A stretch of 64,000 nucleotides of DNA. It comes from Paeniglutamicibacter antarcticus. GTDB lineage: Bacteria; Actinomycetota; Actinomycetes; Actinomycetales; Micrococcaceae. The position numbers were made by a program, and so were the translations under genes. The DNA lies in NCBI RefSeq assembly GCF_900010755.1, contig NZ_CZJT01000079.1:62001-126000 (forward strand), in the 5' to 3' direction. Positions 37,161 to 44,815 of this stretch are shown here, piece after piece. The notes under the pieces are model-generated. The model was not told the origin of the DNA, did not search any database, and was given only the letters and a program-made list of their open reading frames with translations. How positions within the stretch are numbered: the first letter of the stretch is position 1; every line of letters starts with the position of its first letter.

Positions 37161-37541
37161 ATGACGGTAACCCACAGCCACCCTTCCCCAAGTGCCAGGG
37201 CCACGGTTTTCGAGGCCGGTTGTCCCAGTCGCACGGTCCTTGACCATGTCACCAGCAAGTGGGGTGTCCTGATCCTGGCGTCGTTGGCGCACGGGCCGTT
37301 GCGTTGGAGCGAATTACGCCGCAGCGCCGAGGGCATCAGTGAAAAGATGCTTGCACAAACCCTGAAGACGCTCGAGGCCGACGGCTTCGTCCATCGCGAA
37401 GCCCAGCCCGTGATTCCGCCGCGCGTCGACTACAGCCTCACGGATCTGGGACAAGGGTTGGTACAACAGTTGATGCCGCTAGTTCTCTGGATCAGCGAAC
37501 ACGCCGAGGGCATCGTCAACGGATCGGACACGACCAACTGA
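37161..37541 (+). CDS. HxlR-family regulator (YtfH-like)
   Basis: 126-residue winged-helix protein. Conserved Cys near residue 20 (CPSRTVLDHVTSKWGVLIL) is the possible redox or electrophile sensor, followed by WSELRRSAEGISEKMLAQTLKTLEADGFVHRE. HxlR proteins control quinone, formaldehyde or electrophile response genes. No ribosome site precedes the ATG, so the mRNA may be leaderless. Divergent from qorB. Confidence 0.88.
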   Translation: MTVTHSHPSPSARATVFEAGCPSRTVLDHVTSKWGVLILASLAHGPLRWSELRRSAEGISEKMLAQTLKTLEADGFVHREAQPVIPPRVDYSLTDLGQGLVQQLMPLVLWISEHAEGIVNGSDTTN

Positions 37542-37581
37542 CAGACCCGGACTCGAACGCGGCGCGTTCAGTTTAAGACGT

Positions 37582-37755
37582 TCAGGGTGCCCCGGTCATC
37601 CACTCGGCGATGTCCTGAACCGCTCCGGTGTAGAAGATCCGGAAATGTTCCTCCATCACGTAGCCCAGGTGCGGGGTGCCGATGACCCCGGGGGTATGCA
37701 ACAGGCAGTGGCCCTCGGGCAGCGACTCCCAATCGGCCATGGAGCGGGCGGCCTT
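37582..37755 (-). pseudogene. 3' remnant of a D-2-hydroxyacid dehydrogenase gene
   Basis: The minus-strand frame reads a typical C-terminus of D-isomer-specific 2-hydroxyacid dehydrogenases: LPEGHCLLHTPGVIGTPHLG, then YVMEEHFRIFYTGAVQDIAEW, with the family's catalytic His in TPHLGY. The frame is closed upstream by an in-frame TAA at 37756-37758 and no NAD-binding domain is found upstream. A 52-codon frame from the ATG at 37740 remains but is too short to be an enzyme. The gene was probably lost by deletion or rearrangement. Confidence 0.75.
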
Positions 37756-37934
37756 TTAGTCATCGAGGAGCGCCATACACATGGCTCCATCCTGGAAGCA
37801 GGCAACCGTGTCTCCGGGGCACGCGCCCGCCATGTGGCGTTCGGGTGGGAACCCTGCGGCGAATTCCCATCTGGGGCCGGACCCTTCGGATGCGCCAATG
37901 CCCGGCACCGGGGTGGTGCCGGGCATTGTCCGGG
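37756..37934. other. Residual interval upstream of the dehydrogenase remnant
   Basis: Between the remnant and the 3-hydroxybutyrate dehydrogenase. A perfect hairpin with 14-bp arms (CAATGCCCGGCACC at 37896-37909, pairing with 37915-37928) ends the latter gene on the minus strand. A short minus-strand frame through 37758 is coding-like but unrecognised, possibly another fragment. Confidence 0.5.
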
Positions 37935-38735
37935 CTAGCGCGCCGACCAGCCGCCGTCCATCGTGTAGCTGGCACCGGTCACCATGGCCGCCTCATCGCC
38001 GGCAAGCCAGGCCACCAGGGAGGCGACTTCCGCCGGCTCGATCAGGCGTTTGATGGCGCTTTCGGTCAGCATGATCTTAGCCAGCACCTCCGCCTCGGGG
38101 ATGCCGTGGACCCGGGCCTGGTCCGCCAGCTGCTTTTCCACCAGCGGGGTCCGCACGTAACCGGGGTTGACGCAGTTGCTGGTCACCCCGTGTTCACCAC
38201 CTTCGAGCGCAGTCACCTTGGACAGGCCCTCGAGCCCATGTTTGGCGGTGACGTAGGCGGATTTGAACGGCGAGGCGCGCAGCCCGTGCACGGAGGAGAC
38301 GTTGATGATCCGGCCGAATCCCTGCGCATACATCTTCGGCAGGGCCGCGCGGGTGAGCAGGAAGGGGACCTCGACCATGAGGGTCATGATCCGGCGGAAA
38401 ACCGCTGGATCGAAATCCTGGATAGGGCTGATGTGCTGGATCCCGGCGTTGTTGACCAGGATGTCCACCCCGTCCAGCGCCTGCGCCAACTTGTTCTCGG
38501 TCACCGCTTCCGGATCCAGCAGGTCTACTGCCCAACTGGTTCCGCCGACCTCCGTGGCCGCAGCCTCTGCGGCAGCCCCGTCCTTGTCTGCGATGGTGAC
38601 ATGGGCACCTCGGGAAGCCAAGGCATGGACCACGGCCAACCCGATTCCGCTGGCACCGCCGGTGACCAGCGCCCGCCGGCCGGCCAGGGATTGCGTGGTG
38701 GGCGGGTTCACCCGATTGTTTTCCTGGGTGGTCAT
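37935..38735 (-). CDS. 3-hydroxybutyrate dehydrogenase (SDR)
   Basis: 266-residue classical short-chain dehydrogenase. TGGASGIG (NAD site), NNAG, catalytic Ser-Tyr-Lys in NVSSVHG and YVTAKHG, and a C-terminus (VEKQLADQARVHGIPEAEVL...) typical of D-3-hydroxybutyrate dehydrogenase, oxidising 3-hydroxybutyrate to acetoacetate. AAGGA ribosome site. It lies 54 bp downstream of the MHS transporter and may be co-transcribed with it, suggesting the transporter imports a hydroxy- or keto-acid. No pathway partner such as a CoA-transferase is next to it. Confidence 0.88.
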   Translation of the reverse strand: MTTQENNRVNPPTTQSLAGRRALVTGGASGIGLAVVHALASRGAHVTIADKDGAAAEAAATEVGGTSWAVDLLDPEAVTENKLAQALDGVDILVNNAGIQHISPIQDFDPAVFRRIMTLMVEVPFLLTRAALPKMYAQGFGRIINVSSVHGLRASPFKSAYVTAKHGLEGLSKVTALEGGEHGVTSNCVNPGYVRTPLVEKQLADQARVHGIPEAEVLAKIMLTESAIKRLIEPAEVASLVAWLAGDEAAMVTGASYTMDGGWSAR

Positions 38736-38789
38736 GAGTGGGTCCTTGTCTCGAGCATGGTTGGTGCGTGGTGCGTGGTGCGGTTTAGC

Positions 38790-40163
38790 CTAGCTGGTGA
38801 CCCGGGCGGTGTTCAGTCCGTGCTTGCGGGCGTCGGCGTCGTCGATGTCGTGCAGCGAAACGCCGCGGGTTTCCTTCAGCGTGATCACGGCGAACGCGGT
38901 GATGGCGCAGGCCACGGCAACATAGACGGCCACCGGAAGCCAGGATCCGGAGTCCTTCAGCAGTGCGGTTGCGATGATCGGTGCCATCGACCCCGCCACG
39001 ATCGAGGTGACCTGGTAGCCCAGGGATACGCCCGAGTAGCGCATGCGGGTGGGGAACATTTCGGCCATGATGGCCGGTTGCCCCGCATACATTAGCGCAT
39101 GGAAGCACAGGCCGATGGTGACCGCGAGGATGATCATCAACGGGTTGCGGGTATCGAACATCGGGAAGGCGAAGAACGCCCAGCTGGCCCCGAGCACCGC
39201 ACCGGCCAGGTAGACGGGCTTGCGGCCGAACGCATCCGAGAGCCGGCCGACCTGCGGGATCACCAGGAAGTGGATGACGTGGGCCACCAACAAGGCCAGC
39301 AGCAGCTGGCTGGTGTCGTAGGCGTGCACGGTCTTCAGGTAGACAATCGTGAACGAGACGATGATGTAGTAGAGGATGTTTTCGGCAAAGCGCAGGCCCA
39401 TGGCGCCCAAGATGCCCTTGGGGTACTTCTTGACAACCTCCATGACGCCGTAGCTGACGGCCTTGTCGGCCTCCACCTGGGCGCGGGCCTCCAGGAAGAT
39501 CGGTGCCTCGGAAACATGCGTGCGGATGTAGTAGCCGATGATGACGATGAATGCGGAGACCCAGAAGGCCACGCGCCAGCCCCAGGACAGGAACTGGTCG
39601 GCCGGGAGGATCCAGCTCATGCCCAGCAGCACCAAGGTCGCCAGTAGGTTCCCGACCGGAACCGCGGCCTGCGGCCAGCTGGACCAGAAGCCGCGGGATT
39701 TGTTGGGGCTGTGCTCGGCCACCAGCAGGACCGCTCCGCCCCACTCGCCGCCCACGGCGAAGCCCTGAATGAAGCGCAGGATCACCAGCAGGGCCGGCGC
39801 CCAGTAGCCGATGGAGTTGAAGCCGGGCAGGCAGCCCATCAGGAACGTTGCCACGCCGACCATGATGATGGTGACCTGCAGGGTGTGCTTGCGGCCGAGC
39901 TTGTCGCCGATCTGGCCAAAGACGATGCCGCCCAGCGGGCGGGCAATGAAGCCCACCGCGTAGGTCAGGAACGCCGCGATGATGCCGTCGAGCTCCGAGC
40001 CGGCGTTCGGGAAGAAGAATTTGCCGAAGACCAGCGAGGCGGCGGTGGCGTAGAGGAAGAACTCGTACCACTCCACCACCGTGCCCACCATCGAGGCGGC
40101 CACGATCTTTTTCAGTCCCGTTGTTTCGGTTTCCGGGACGGGCATTGTCTTGCTGGTGCTCAT
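38790..40163 (-). CDS. MHS-family MFS transporter
   Basis: 457 residues from the ATG at 40163, which has AAGGAG; the open frame continues to 40802 but is not coding there. VVEWYEFFLYATAASLVFG is the MHS helix-1 signature and DKLGRRKHTLQVT-like loop follows; 12 helices. Members import dicarboxylates, shikimate, proline or aromatic acids. Co-directional with 3-hydroxybutyrate dehydrogenase and divergent from a LysR gene, whose likely targets are these two genes. Confidence 0.88.
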   Translation of the reverse strand: MSTSKTMPVPETETTGLKKIVAASMVGTVVEWYEFFLYATAASLVFGKFFFPNAGSELDGIIAAFLTYAVGFIARPLGGIVFGQIGDKLGRKHTLQVTIIMVGVATFLMGCLPGFNSIGYWAPALLVILRFIQGFAVGGEWGGAVLLVAEHSPNKSRGFWSSWPQAAVPVGNLLATLVLLGMSWILPADQFLSWGWRVAFWVSAFIVIIGYYIRTHVSEAPIFLEARAQVEADKAVSYGVMEVVKKYPKGILGAMGLRFAENILYYIIVSFTIVYLKTVHAYDTSQLLLALLVAHVIHFLVIPQVGRLSDAFGRKPVYLAGAVLGASWAFFAFPMFDTRNPLMIILAVTIGLCFHALMYAGQPAIMAEMFPTRMRYSGVSLGYQVTSIVAGSMAPIIATALLKDSGSWLPVAVYVAVACAITAFAVITLKETRGVSLHDIDDADARKHGLNTARVTS

Positions 40164-40269
40164 CGGTTCACTCCTTGGTTCTGCGGGTGTCGGCGTTGAC
40201 ATCGGCCGCGCGGCGGTTCCGTGAGCCACGTCACGGGAAGGCTCCACCCAGTATGGGCACTCCCGGTGA

Positions 40270-40293
40270 TGTGCAACAATGACCAGTTGCGCA
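40270..40293. promoter_or_regulatory. LysR-type operator
   Basis: TGTGCAAC-N8-GTTGCGCA (40270-40293), matching in 7 of 8 positions, lies between the MHS transporter and the LysR gene. The spacing suits the regulatory site of LysR proteins, which often bind such interrupted dyads. Confidence 0.6.
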
Positions 40294-40317
40294 GAGAACG
40301 GGTGCACAATTGCAGAT

Positions 40318-41244
40318 ATGAAGCTCCAACCCACTGCCGCCGCAAACCCGGAACACCTCCTGGTCCTGCTTGCGGTGTCCCGCACCGGACGATTCACCAC
40401 CGCGGCCGAGAGCCTGGGGCTGAACCACACCACCGTCTCGCGCCAAATTGCGGCGTTGGAGAAGAGTCTTGGTGGCCGGACGTTGGCCCGCACCGTGGGC
40501 GGCTGGGAGCTCACAGATCTGGGCCGCCGGGCGGTGCGCGCGGCCGAGGACGTGGAAACCGCTGTGGCAACCATCAACGCGGGCGAGGCGGAGGCCGATG
40601 CGATTTCTGGGGTGGTGCGCATTTCCGCCACCGACGGCTTCAGCGCCTTCATCATTGCTCCGGCAATCGCCCAATTGCGGCGTGCGCACCCGAACCTCAG
40701 CGTGGAGATCGTCAATGTCACCCGCCGGGCGCTGCAACACCGCTCCGGACTGGATTTGGAAGTGGTGGTCGGGGAGCCCCAGGTGCACCGGGCCGAGGCC
40801 ATTCGGCTCGGTGACTACACGCTGGGCATGTACGCCTCGCGCGGCTACCTTGAAGACTTCGGCACTCCCGCGGGCATCGACGAACTCAGCGAGCACCGGC
40901 TGGTCTATTTCGTCGATTCGATGCTGCAGGTCGACGCCCTGGATGCCCCGCGCCGGCTGGTTCCCGCGATGCTGGATTCCTTGAGTTCCACCAACGTCTT
41001 TGTCCACGTCGAGGCCACGCGCGCCGGTGCCGGGATTGGCTTCCTGCCCTGCTTCATGGCCGACCGGCACCCTGATTTGGTTCGTCTTTTGCCCGCGGAT
41101 TTTGCCGAACGCCTGCCGTATTGGATGGTGCTGCGGCCGGATTCGCTGCGCCAGCCCGCGGTTGCGGCCGTGGCGGAGGCGTTGCGCCGCCGGACTGTCG
41201 CCGTGGAAGGTGCCCTGCTGGGCCTCGATCCGCTGGATTTCTGA
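40318..41244 (+). CDS. LysR-type regulator of the divergent MHS/SDR genes
   Basis: 308 residues from the ATG at 40318 (an upstream start at 40279 would overlap the dyad). N-terminal HTH: LLVLLAVSRTGRFTTAAESLGLNHTTVSRQIAALEKSLGGRTL. The C-terminal effector domain (VVRISATDGFSAFIIAPAIAQLR) is of the less common short kind. Divergent from the MHS transporter, sharing the 40270 dyad. Confidence 0.88.
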   Translation: MKLQPTAAANPEHLLVLLAVSRTGRFTTAAESLGLNHTTVSRQIAALEKSLGGRTLARTVGGWELTDLGRRAVRAAEDVETAVATINAGEAEADAISGVVRISATDGFSAFIIAPAIAQLRRAHPNLSVEIVNVTRRALQHRSGLDLEVVVGEPQVHRAEAIRLGDYTLGMYASRGYLEDFGTPAGIDELSEHRLVYFVDSMLQVDALDAPRRLVPAMLDSLSSTNVFVHVEATRAGAGIGFLPCFMADRHPDLVRLLPADFAERLPYWMVLRPDSLRQPAVAAVAEALRRRTVAVEGALLGLDPLDF

Positions 41245-41425
41245 CAACGAGGACGACGCCGCAGGCGGAAATGGGCTGAGGCCAGGCTTGCGTCCATCGA
41301 ACCGGTGCCGCACGTTACCGGCCTGAAGCAAGTGGCCGGCGACTTGTTCCGCGGCCCAGGCCATGGGGGCGGGACGCAGCTCGGCGTTCAGGTTGGTCTC
41401 GTTCATCCCGAAGGGAGCGGCGCGC

Positions 41426-42343
41426 TCAGTCGATGAGTTGCTCTGCCATCAGCCCGTAGGCGTTCAGCCGGTCTTCGGGGTCGCTGGTCAGTGTGTTGAG
41501 CATCAGCTCATCGGCACCATGGGCATCGGCTAAAGCCAAAAGCTCGGCTCGGACTTTGGCTGGGGTTCCAACGATCAGTGCTTGGCTGCGTTCCTTGGCC
41601 CGGGCGCGTTCGGGCATGCTCCACTGGTAGCGAGCCGTGGTGGCAGTCGAGGGGATGGGGCCGTCGTGCCCAAAATCCTTGCGAACCCGCCAGAGCAGCA
41701 GGGCTTCGGCGAGCGACTGGGCCTGTTCCTCGGTTTTGGCTGTGACGAAACGGACGGCCAAGACGGTGTGTGGTGTGTGTCCGGAGCGTCTTGCTGCCTC
41801 GCGGTAAGCGCTGGTCGCAGCCTCCCCGCCGGTGGGACGCAGGAAATGGCCGTGCACGTATCCGGCACCGAGCGTTCCCGGCAGCGGCGCCGAAGAACCG
41901 CCAGCCCCCAAGACCCAGACTCGTCCGACGGGCTCGCTGATCGAGGCAGCGTGGCCGGCGTCAAGTTCGTGAACCAGCGCGGCGATTTTTGCTGCATAGT
42001 TCGGGTCGCTGAGTGCGGCGCGTCCCACCCCGGTATCCACGCGGTCCGGGTGCACCGCTGAGAGTAGGCCCATGGTTTCGGTGACCTTTTGAGCCGGGTA
42101 AAAAGGCAAGAGGATGGCCCCGGTACCCACTCTGATTCTGGTGGTTCGCTCTAGTGCCAGGGCGGTCATTATTTCCGGGGCGGCGCTGGCGAATGACTGC
42201 GAGTTATGGTGCTCGGCAAACCAGATGCGGTGGTAACCCATCGCGTCAGCATCCTGTGCCAGTGTCAAGCCGCTGGATAGTGCGGCAGCCCGTGTGGGCG
42301 CATGCTCGGTCAGTGGAACCTGATCAAGAATTGAAAGTCTCAT
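41426..42343 (-). CDS. LLM-class flavin-dependent oxidoreductase
   Basis: 305-residue luciferase-like monooxygenase fold using FMN or F420. Stretches: MRLSILDQVPLTEH at the N-terminus, MGYHRIWFAEHHNS (typical of the MsnO8 subgroup) and VGTGAILLPFYPAQKVTE. The reaction is unknown; members oxidise alkanes, sulfonates, antibiotics or aldehydes. A 16-codon ORF with a strong ribosome site ends in a TGA overlapping this ATG, giving translational coupling. Divergent from the SDR at 42.6 kb. Confidence 0.85.
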   Translation of the reverse strand: MRLSILDQVPLTEHAPTRAAALSSGLTLAQDADAMGYHRIWFAEHHNSQSFASAAPEIMTALALERTTRIRVGTGAILLPFYPAQKVTETMGLLSAVHPDRVDTGVGRAALSDPNYAAKIAALVHELDAGHAASISEPVGRVWVLGAGGSSAPLPGTLGAGYVHGHFLRPTGGEAATSAYREAARRSGHTPHTVLAVRFVTAKTEEQAQSLAEALLLWRVRKDFGHDGPIPSTATTARYQWSMPERARAKERSQALIVGTPAKVRAELLALADAHGADELMLNTLTSDPEDRLNAYGLMAEQLID

Positions 42344-42390
42344 GCCGACCGTCGCACCACCTGATGATTAGCGGTAAGCCACAGTGGCAT
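42340..42390 (-). CDS. 16-residue upstream ORF coupled to the LLM gene
   Basis: Reads MPLWLTANHQVVRRSA and stops with a TGA overlapping the LLM start codon (ATGA overlap). An AAAGGA site lies at about 42397-42402, so the peptide is well placed to be translated, while the LLM gene itself lacks a ribosome site. It is too short to assign; a leader peptide that couples translation is the simplest view. Confidence 0.55.
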   Translation of the reverse strand: MPLWLTANHQVVRRSA

Positions 42391-42510
42391 GATGGAGTCC
42401 TTTCGACGGTGAGTGGGGTTCAGGGTGAGTGTATCGCGTTGAGCTTTTGGGTGCTCAGGTTTCAACGCCGTTCGGTCTTGCTGTTGGGGTGATGCCTCCA
42501 CCACAATTGA

Positions 42511-42540
42511 TTGACACGTCAACTAAAGTGGTGTTGGATG
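42511..42540 (+). promoter_or_regulatory. Candidate promoter and dyad before the SDR
   Basis: TTGACACGTCAA (42511-42522) is a dyad TTGAC-AC-GTCAA whose left half is a perfect -35 (TTGACA). A weak -10-like TTGGAT at 42534-42539 follows at 17 bp. A repressor on the dyad would block the -35; the regulator is not identified. Confidence 0.5.
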
Positions 42541-42593
42541 GAATGACAGGACCACGGACGTGGTCACGGATCATTGAAGGTTTGGAGCGCATC

Positions 42594-43313
42594 ATGGAAC
42601 TAAGCAACAAGGTCGCATTCATCACCGGTGGCGGATCGGGACTGGGCCTGGCAACGGCCAAGACATTTATCGCCGAAGGTGCCAAGGTGATGATCTTTGA
42701 CTTCAATCCAAAAACGCAACAAGTCGCAGACGAGATCGGCGCCAAGTTCTACCAGGGTGACGTGTCAAATGCCGAAAGCGTTGAAGCTGCGGTAGCGAAG
42801 ACCGTTGAAGAATTCGGACGTGTGGACATCGCAGTTGCTTCTGCCGGTGTGGGTGGCGAAGGGGACGTGGTCACCTCGACCATTGACAACTGGGAGCGCA
42901 CCAACGGCATCGACTATTCCGGTGTTTTCTACACCAACAAGTACGTGATCGCGCAGCTGCTCAAGCAGGGCGACGGCGGCTCGGTGATCAACCTTGCCTC
43001 GATGTTCGGGATGGTCGCGATATCCAACAATATTGCCTACTCCGCGTCCAAGGGTGGCGTGGTGAATATGACTCGCGCCGCCGGAACCATGTACGCCAAG
43101 GAAGGCGTGAGAGTAAACGCCGTCGCTCCGGGTGTGATCCGCACTCCGTTGATCGACGAGCCTACCTTGGAGCAGTATGCCAAGCTGCACCCCGCAGGAC
43201 GTGTGGGCGAGGCCCAGGAAGTAGCCGACTTGATCACCTTCTTGGCCAGCGACAAGGCCAAGTTCATCACCGGTGCCACTATTCCGGTCGACGGCGGCTA
43301 CACCGCCGTCTAG
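42594..43313 (+). CDS. SDR-family oxidoreductase
   Basis: 239-residue classical SDR: TGGGSGLGLATA (cofactor site), ASAGVG, NLASMFG, catalytic YSASKGG, and the C-terminal FITGATIPVDGGYTAV. Could be a 3-oxoacyl reductase or a sugar/alcohol dehydrogenase. The ATG at 42594 was chosen for homology (the frame opens at 42429). It stands alone, divergent from the LLM gene, and ends before a T-rich terminator. Confidence 0.88.
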   Translation: MELSNKVAFITGGGSGLGLATAKTFIAEGAKVMIFDFNPKTQQVADEIGAKFYQGDVSNAESVEAAVAKTVEEFGRVDIAVASAGVGGEGDVVTSTIDNWERTNGIDYSGVFYTNKYVIAQLLKQGDGGSVINLASMFGMVAISNNIAYSASKGGVVNMTRAAGTMYAKEGVRVNAVAPGVIRTPLIDEPTLEQYAKLHPAGRVGEAQEVADLITFLASDKAKFITGATIPVDGGYTAV

Positions 43314-43349
43314 CTTTCCGGCAACGTCACTAGAACCGTGTCAACAGTT

Positions 43350-43388
43350 CAGCCCGCCCAGCCACCTGGTGCGGGCTGGATCTTTTTT
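43350..43388 (+). terminator. Intrinsic terminator after the SDR
   Basis: CAGCCCGC (43350-43357) pairs with GCGGGCTG (43371-43378) and is followed by TCTTTTTTG, a good T-run. It lies 37 bp after the SDR stop. Confidence 0.82.
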
Positions 43389-43519
43389 GAGTGGCGGTTG
43401 GCGTGAAGAATCCCGCTGAAGCCGCACGAGGCACCAGCGCACCTCACGCCCGGCTTTGGAGCCGATTCTTCGCCCGGCGGGAACGGCCGGGTTGCAGAAC
43501 GGTTTCGATGCATGACAAA

Positions 43520-43563
43520 AGTAGCGGCCTGCAGCCATCATCCGATGGCTGCAGGCCGCTACT
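43520..43563 (-). terminator. Terminator of the pca operon
   Basis: A perfect 20-bp inverted repeat (43520-43539 with 43544-43563) around a 4-base loop lies 16 bp downstream of the pcaC stop on the minus strand, ending with an A-rich stretch that reads as T on that strand. It ends pobA-pcaHG...BDC transcription. Confidence 0.88.
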
Positions 43564-43578
43564 GATAGGCAGGGGTGA

Positions 43579-43983
43579 CTACTTGGCTTCCGCCTCGTAT
43601 TCGGCCAGCACTGCCTTGCCGATCTTGAATGCGGTGTTGGCCGCGGGGACCGAGCAGTAGATGGCGGACTGCAGGAAAACTTCCTTGATCTCATCGGCGC
43701 TCATCCCGTTGCGCAGGGCCGCGTGCACGTGCATTTCCAGTTCTTCCCAGTAGCCGCCGGCAATCAGCGCGGTCAGCGTGATGGCGCTGCGCGTGGTGCG
43801 CGGCAACCCGTCGCGGGTCCAGATGGTGCCCCACGCATAGCGGGTGATCATTTCCTGGAACTCGTCGGTGAAGTTGGTGGAGTTCGCGGTGGCGCGGGCT
43901 ACGTGCTCGGTGCCCAGGACCTGCTTGCGGACCTCGAGGCCCGCGTCGTAGGTGTCCCCGGGCAGGCGTGGCGAATCGGTCAT
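43579..43983 (-). CDS. pcaC: 4-carboxymuconolactone decarboxylase
   Basis: 134 residues. Decarboxylates gamma-carboxymuconolactone to beta-ketoadipate enol-lactone in the protocatechuate ortho pathway. Typical: GLEVRKQVLGTEHVARA, EMITRYAWGTIWTR, catalytic-region LITALIAGGYWEELEMHVHAALRNG (here TALIAGGYWEEL). The ATG at 43983 has AGGAG; the open frame continues further but is not homologous there. Unfused, unlike PcaCD/PcaL of some actinobacteria; pcaD is separate and lies 31 bp upstream. Confidence 0.93.
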   Translation of the reverse strand: MTDSPRLPGDTYDAGLEVRKQVLGTEHVARATANSTNFTDEFQEMITRYAWGTIWTRDGLPRTTRSAITLTALIAGGYWEELEMHVHAALRNGMSADEIKEVFLQSAIYCSVPAANTAFKIGKAVLAEYEAEAK

Positions 43984-44014
43984 GGTGGTGCTCCTGTACG
44001 TAAGGTGTGGCCGG

Positions 44015-44815
44015 TTAGGCGTTGGTGCCGAAGAATTCAACGAGCAGTGCGGCCGTGGCTTCCGGGGCTTCGGCCGGGGCCAGGTGCGCGACGGTGTCGA
44101 TGGTTGCCGCGCGTGCGTTCGGGGCATTGTCGGCAATGAACTGCGCGTCGGATGGCGGGCAGACCGCGTCATGGGCGCCGGCGATGGCCAGCAACGGGTC
44201 GGTGATCGACGCCAGGGACCCGGTGAGGTCATATCCTGCCAGTGCGCCGCAGGCATGGGCGTAGGCGAAGCGGTCGGCATCCTGCAGGTTGTGCAACAGG
44301 TTGGTGGAGATGACCGGGTTGGCTTCGATGAAGCCGGGGGCAAACCAGCGGGCTGCGGAACCGGAGAGCACCGCGGGGGTGCCGGCCTTGGCAACCAGCT
44401 CGGCGCGCTCGGTCCAACCCTCGGGGGTGCCGATCTTGGCGGCCGAGCAAATGATTGACAGTGCCTTGAAGGCGCCCGGGAAGTCGTTGGCCAGCTGCAG
44501 CGCGGTGGCCCCGCCAATGGAAACGCCCGCGTAGTACAGGGTGGCGTCCGGCGCAATCACGCCGTCGGTGCGCAGCGCGTCGATCATCGAGATGACCCCG
44601 GAAGCGAGCTCGCCCAGGGAGAAGCCCTCGGTGGATGGTGCGCTTTCGCCGTGGCCCGGCAGGTCCCAGGCGACCAGCTGGAAGTGGTCCTTCAAGTACG
44701 GGACGGCAGGGCCCCAGAGTGCCAGTGAACCGGTGCCCAGCGACGGGCCCAGGATCAGTGTTGGCAGCGCCGGCGCGCTGTGGAAGAGGGAGGGGGTTAG
44801 TGTGGGGATGCTCAT
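44015..44815 (-). CDS. pcaD: 3-oxoadipate enol-lactonase
   Basis: 266-residue alpha/beta hydrolase that opens beta-ketoadipate enol-lactone to beta-ketoadipate. Nucleophile elbow GVSIGG (Ser) near residue 100, oxyanion GPSLGTGSLALWGPAV at the N-terminus, catalytic His in DTVAHLAPAEAPE and the LAIAGAHDAVCPP region with the acid. The start at 44815 overlaps the pcaB stop by 4 bp (ATGA), so the two are translationally coupled. Confidence 0.92.
   Translation of the reverse strand: MSIPTLTPSLFHSAPALPTLILGPSLGTGSLALWGPAVPYLKDHFQLVAWDLPGHGESAPSTEGFSLGELASGVISMIDALRTDGVIAPDATLYYAGVSIGGATALQLANDFPGAFKALSIICSAAKIGTPEGWTERAELVAKAGTPAVLSGSAARWFAPGFIEANPVISTNLLHNLQDADRFAYAHACGALAGYDLTGSLASITDPLLAIAGAHDAVCPPSDAQFIADNAPNARAATIDTVAHLAPAEAPEATAALLVEFFGTNA

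Noticed and set aside
40164-40802. 213-codon N-terminal extension of the MHS transporter frame
   Set aside because: Antisense to the LysR gene and not homologous; AAGGAG precedes the internal ATG at 40163.
41245-41425. Coding-like minus-strand stretch beginning MNETNLNAELRPAPMAW
   Set aside because: Good codon bias but no recognised family, no ribosome site, and it runs on antisense into the LysR gene; possibly a remnant, not supported enough to annotate.
43984-44556. Extension of the pcaC frame
   Set aside because: Low-complexity Pro/Ser/Thr-rich shadow of pcaD; PcaC homology starts at 43983.
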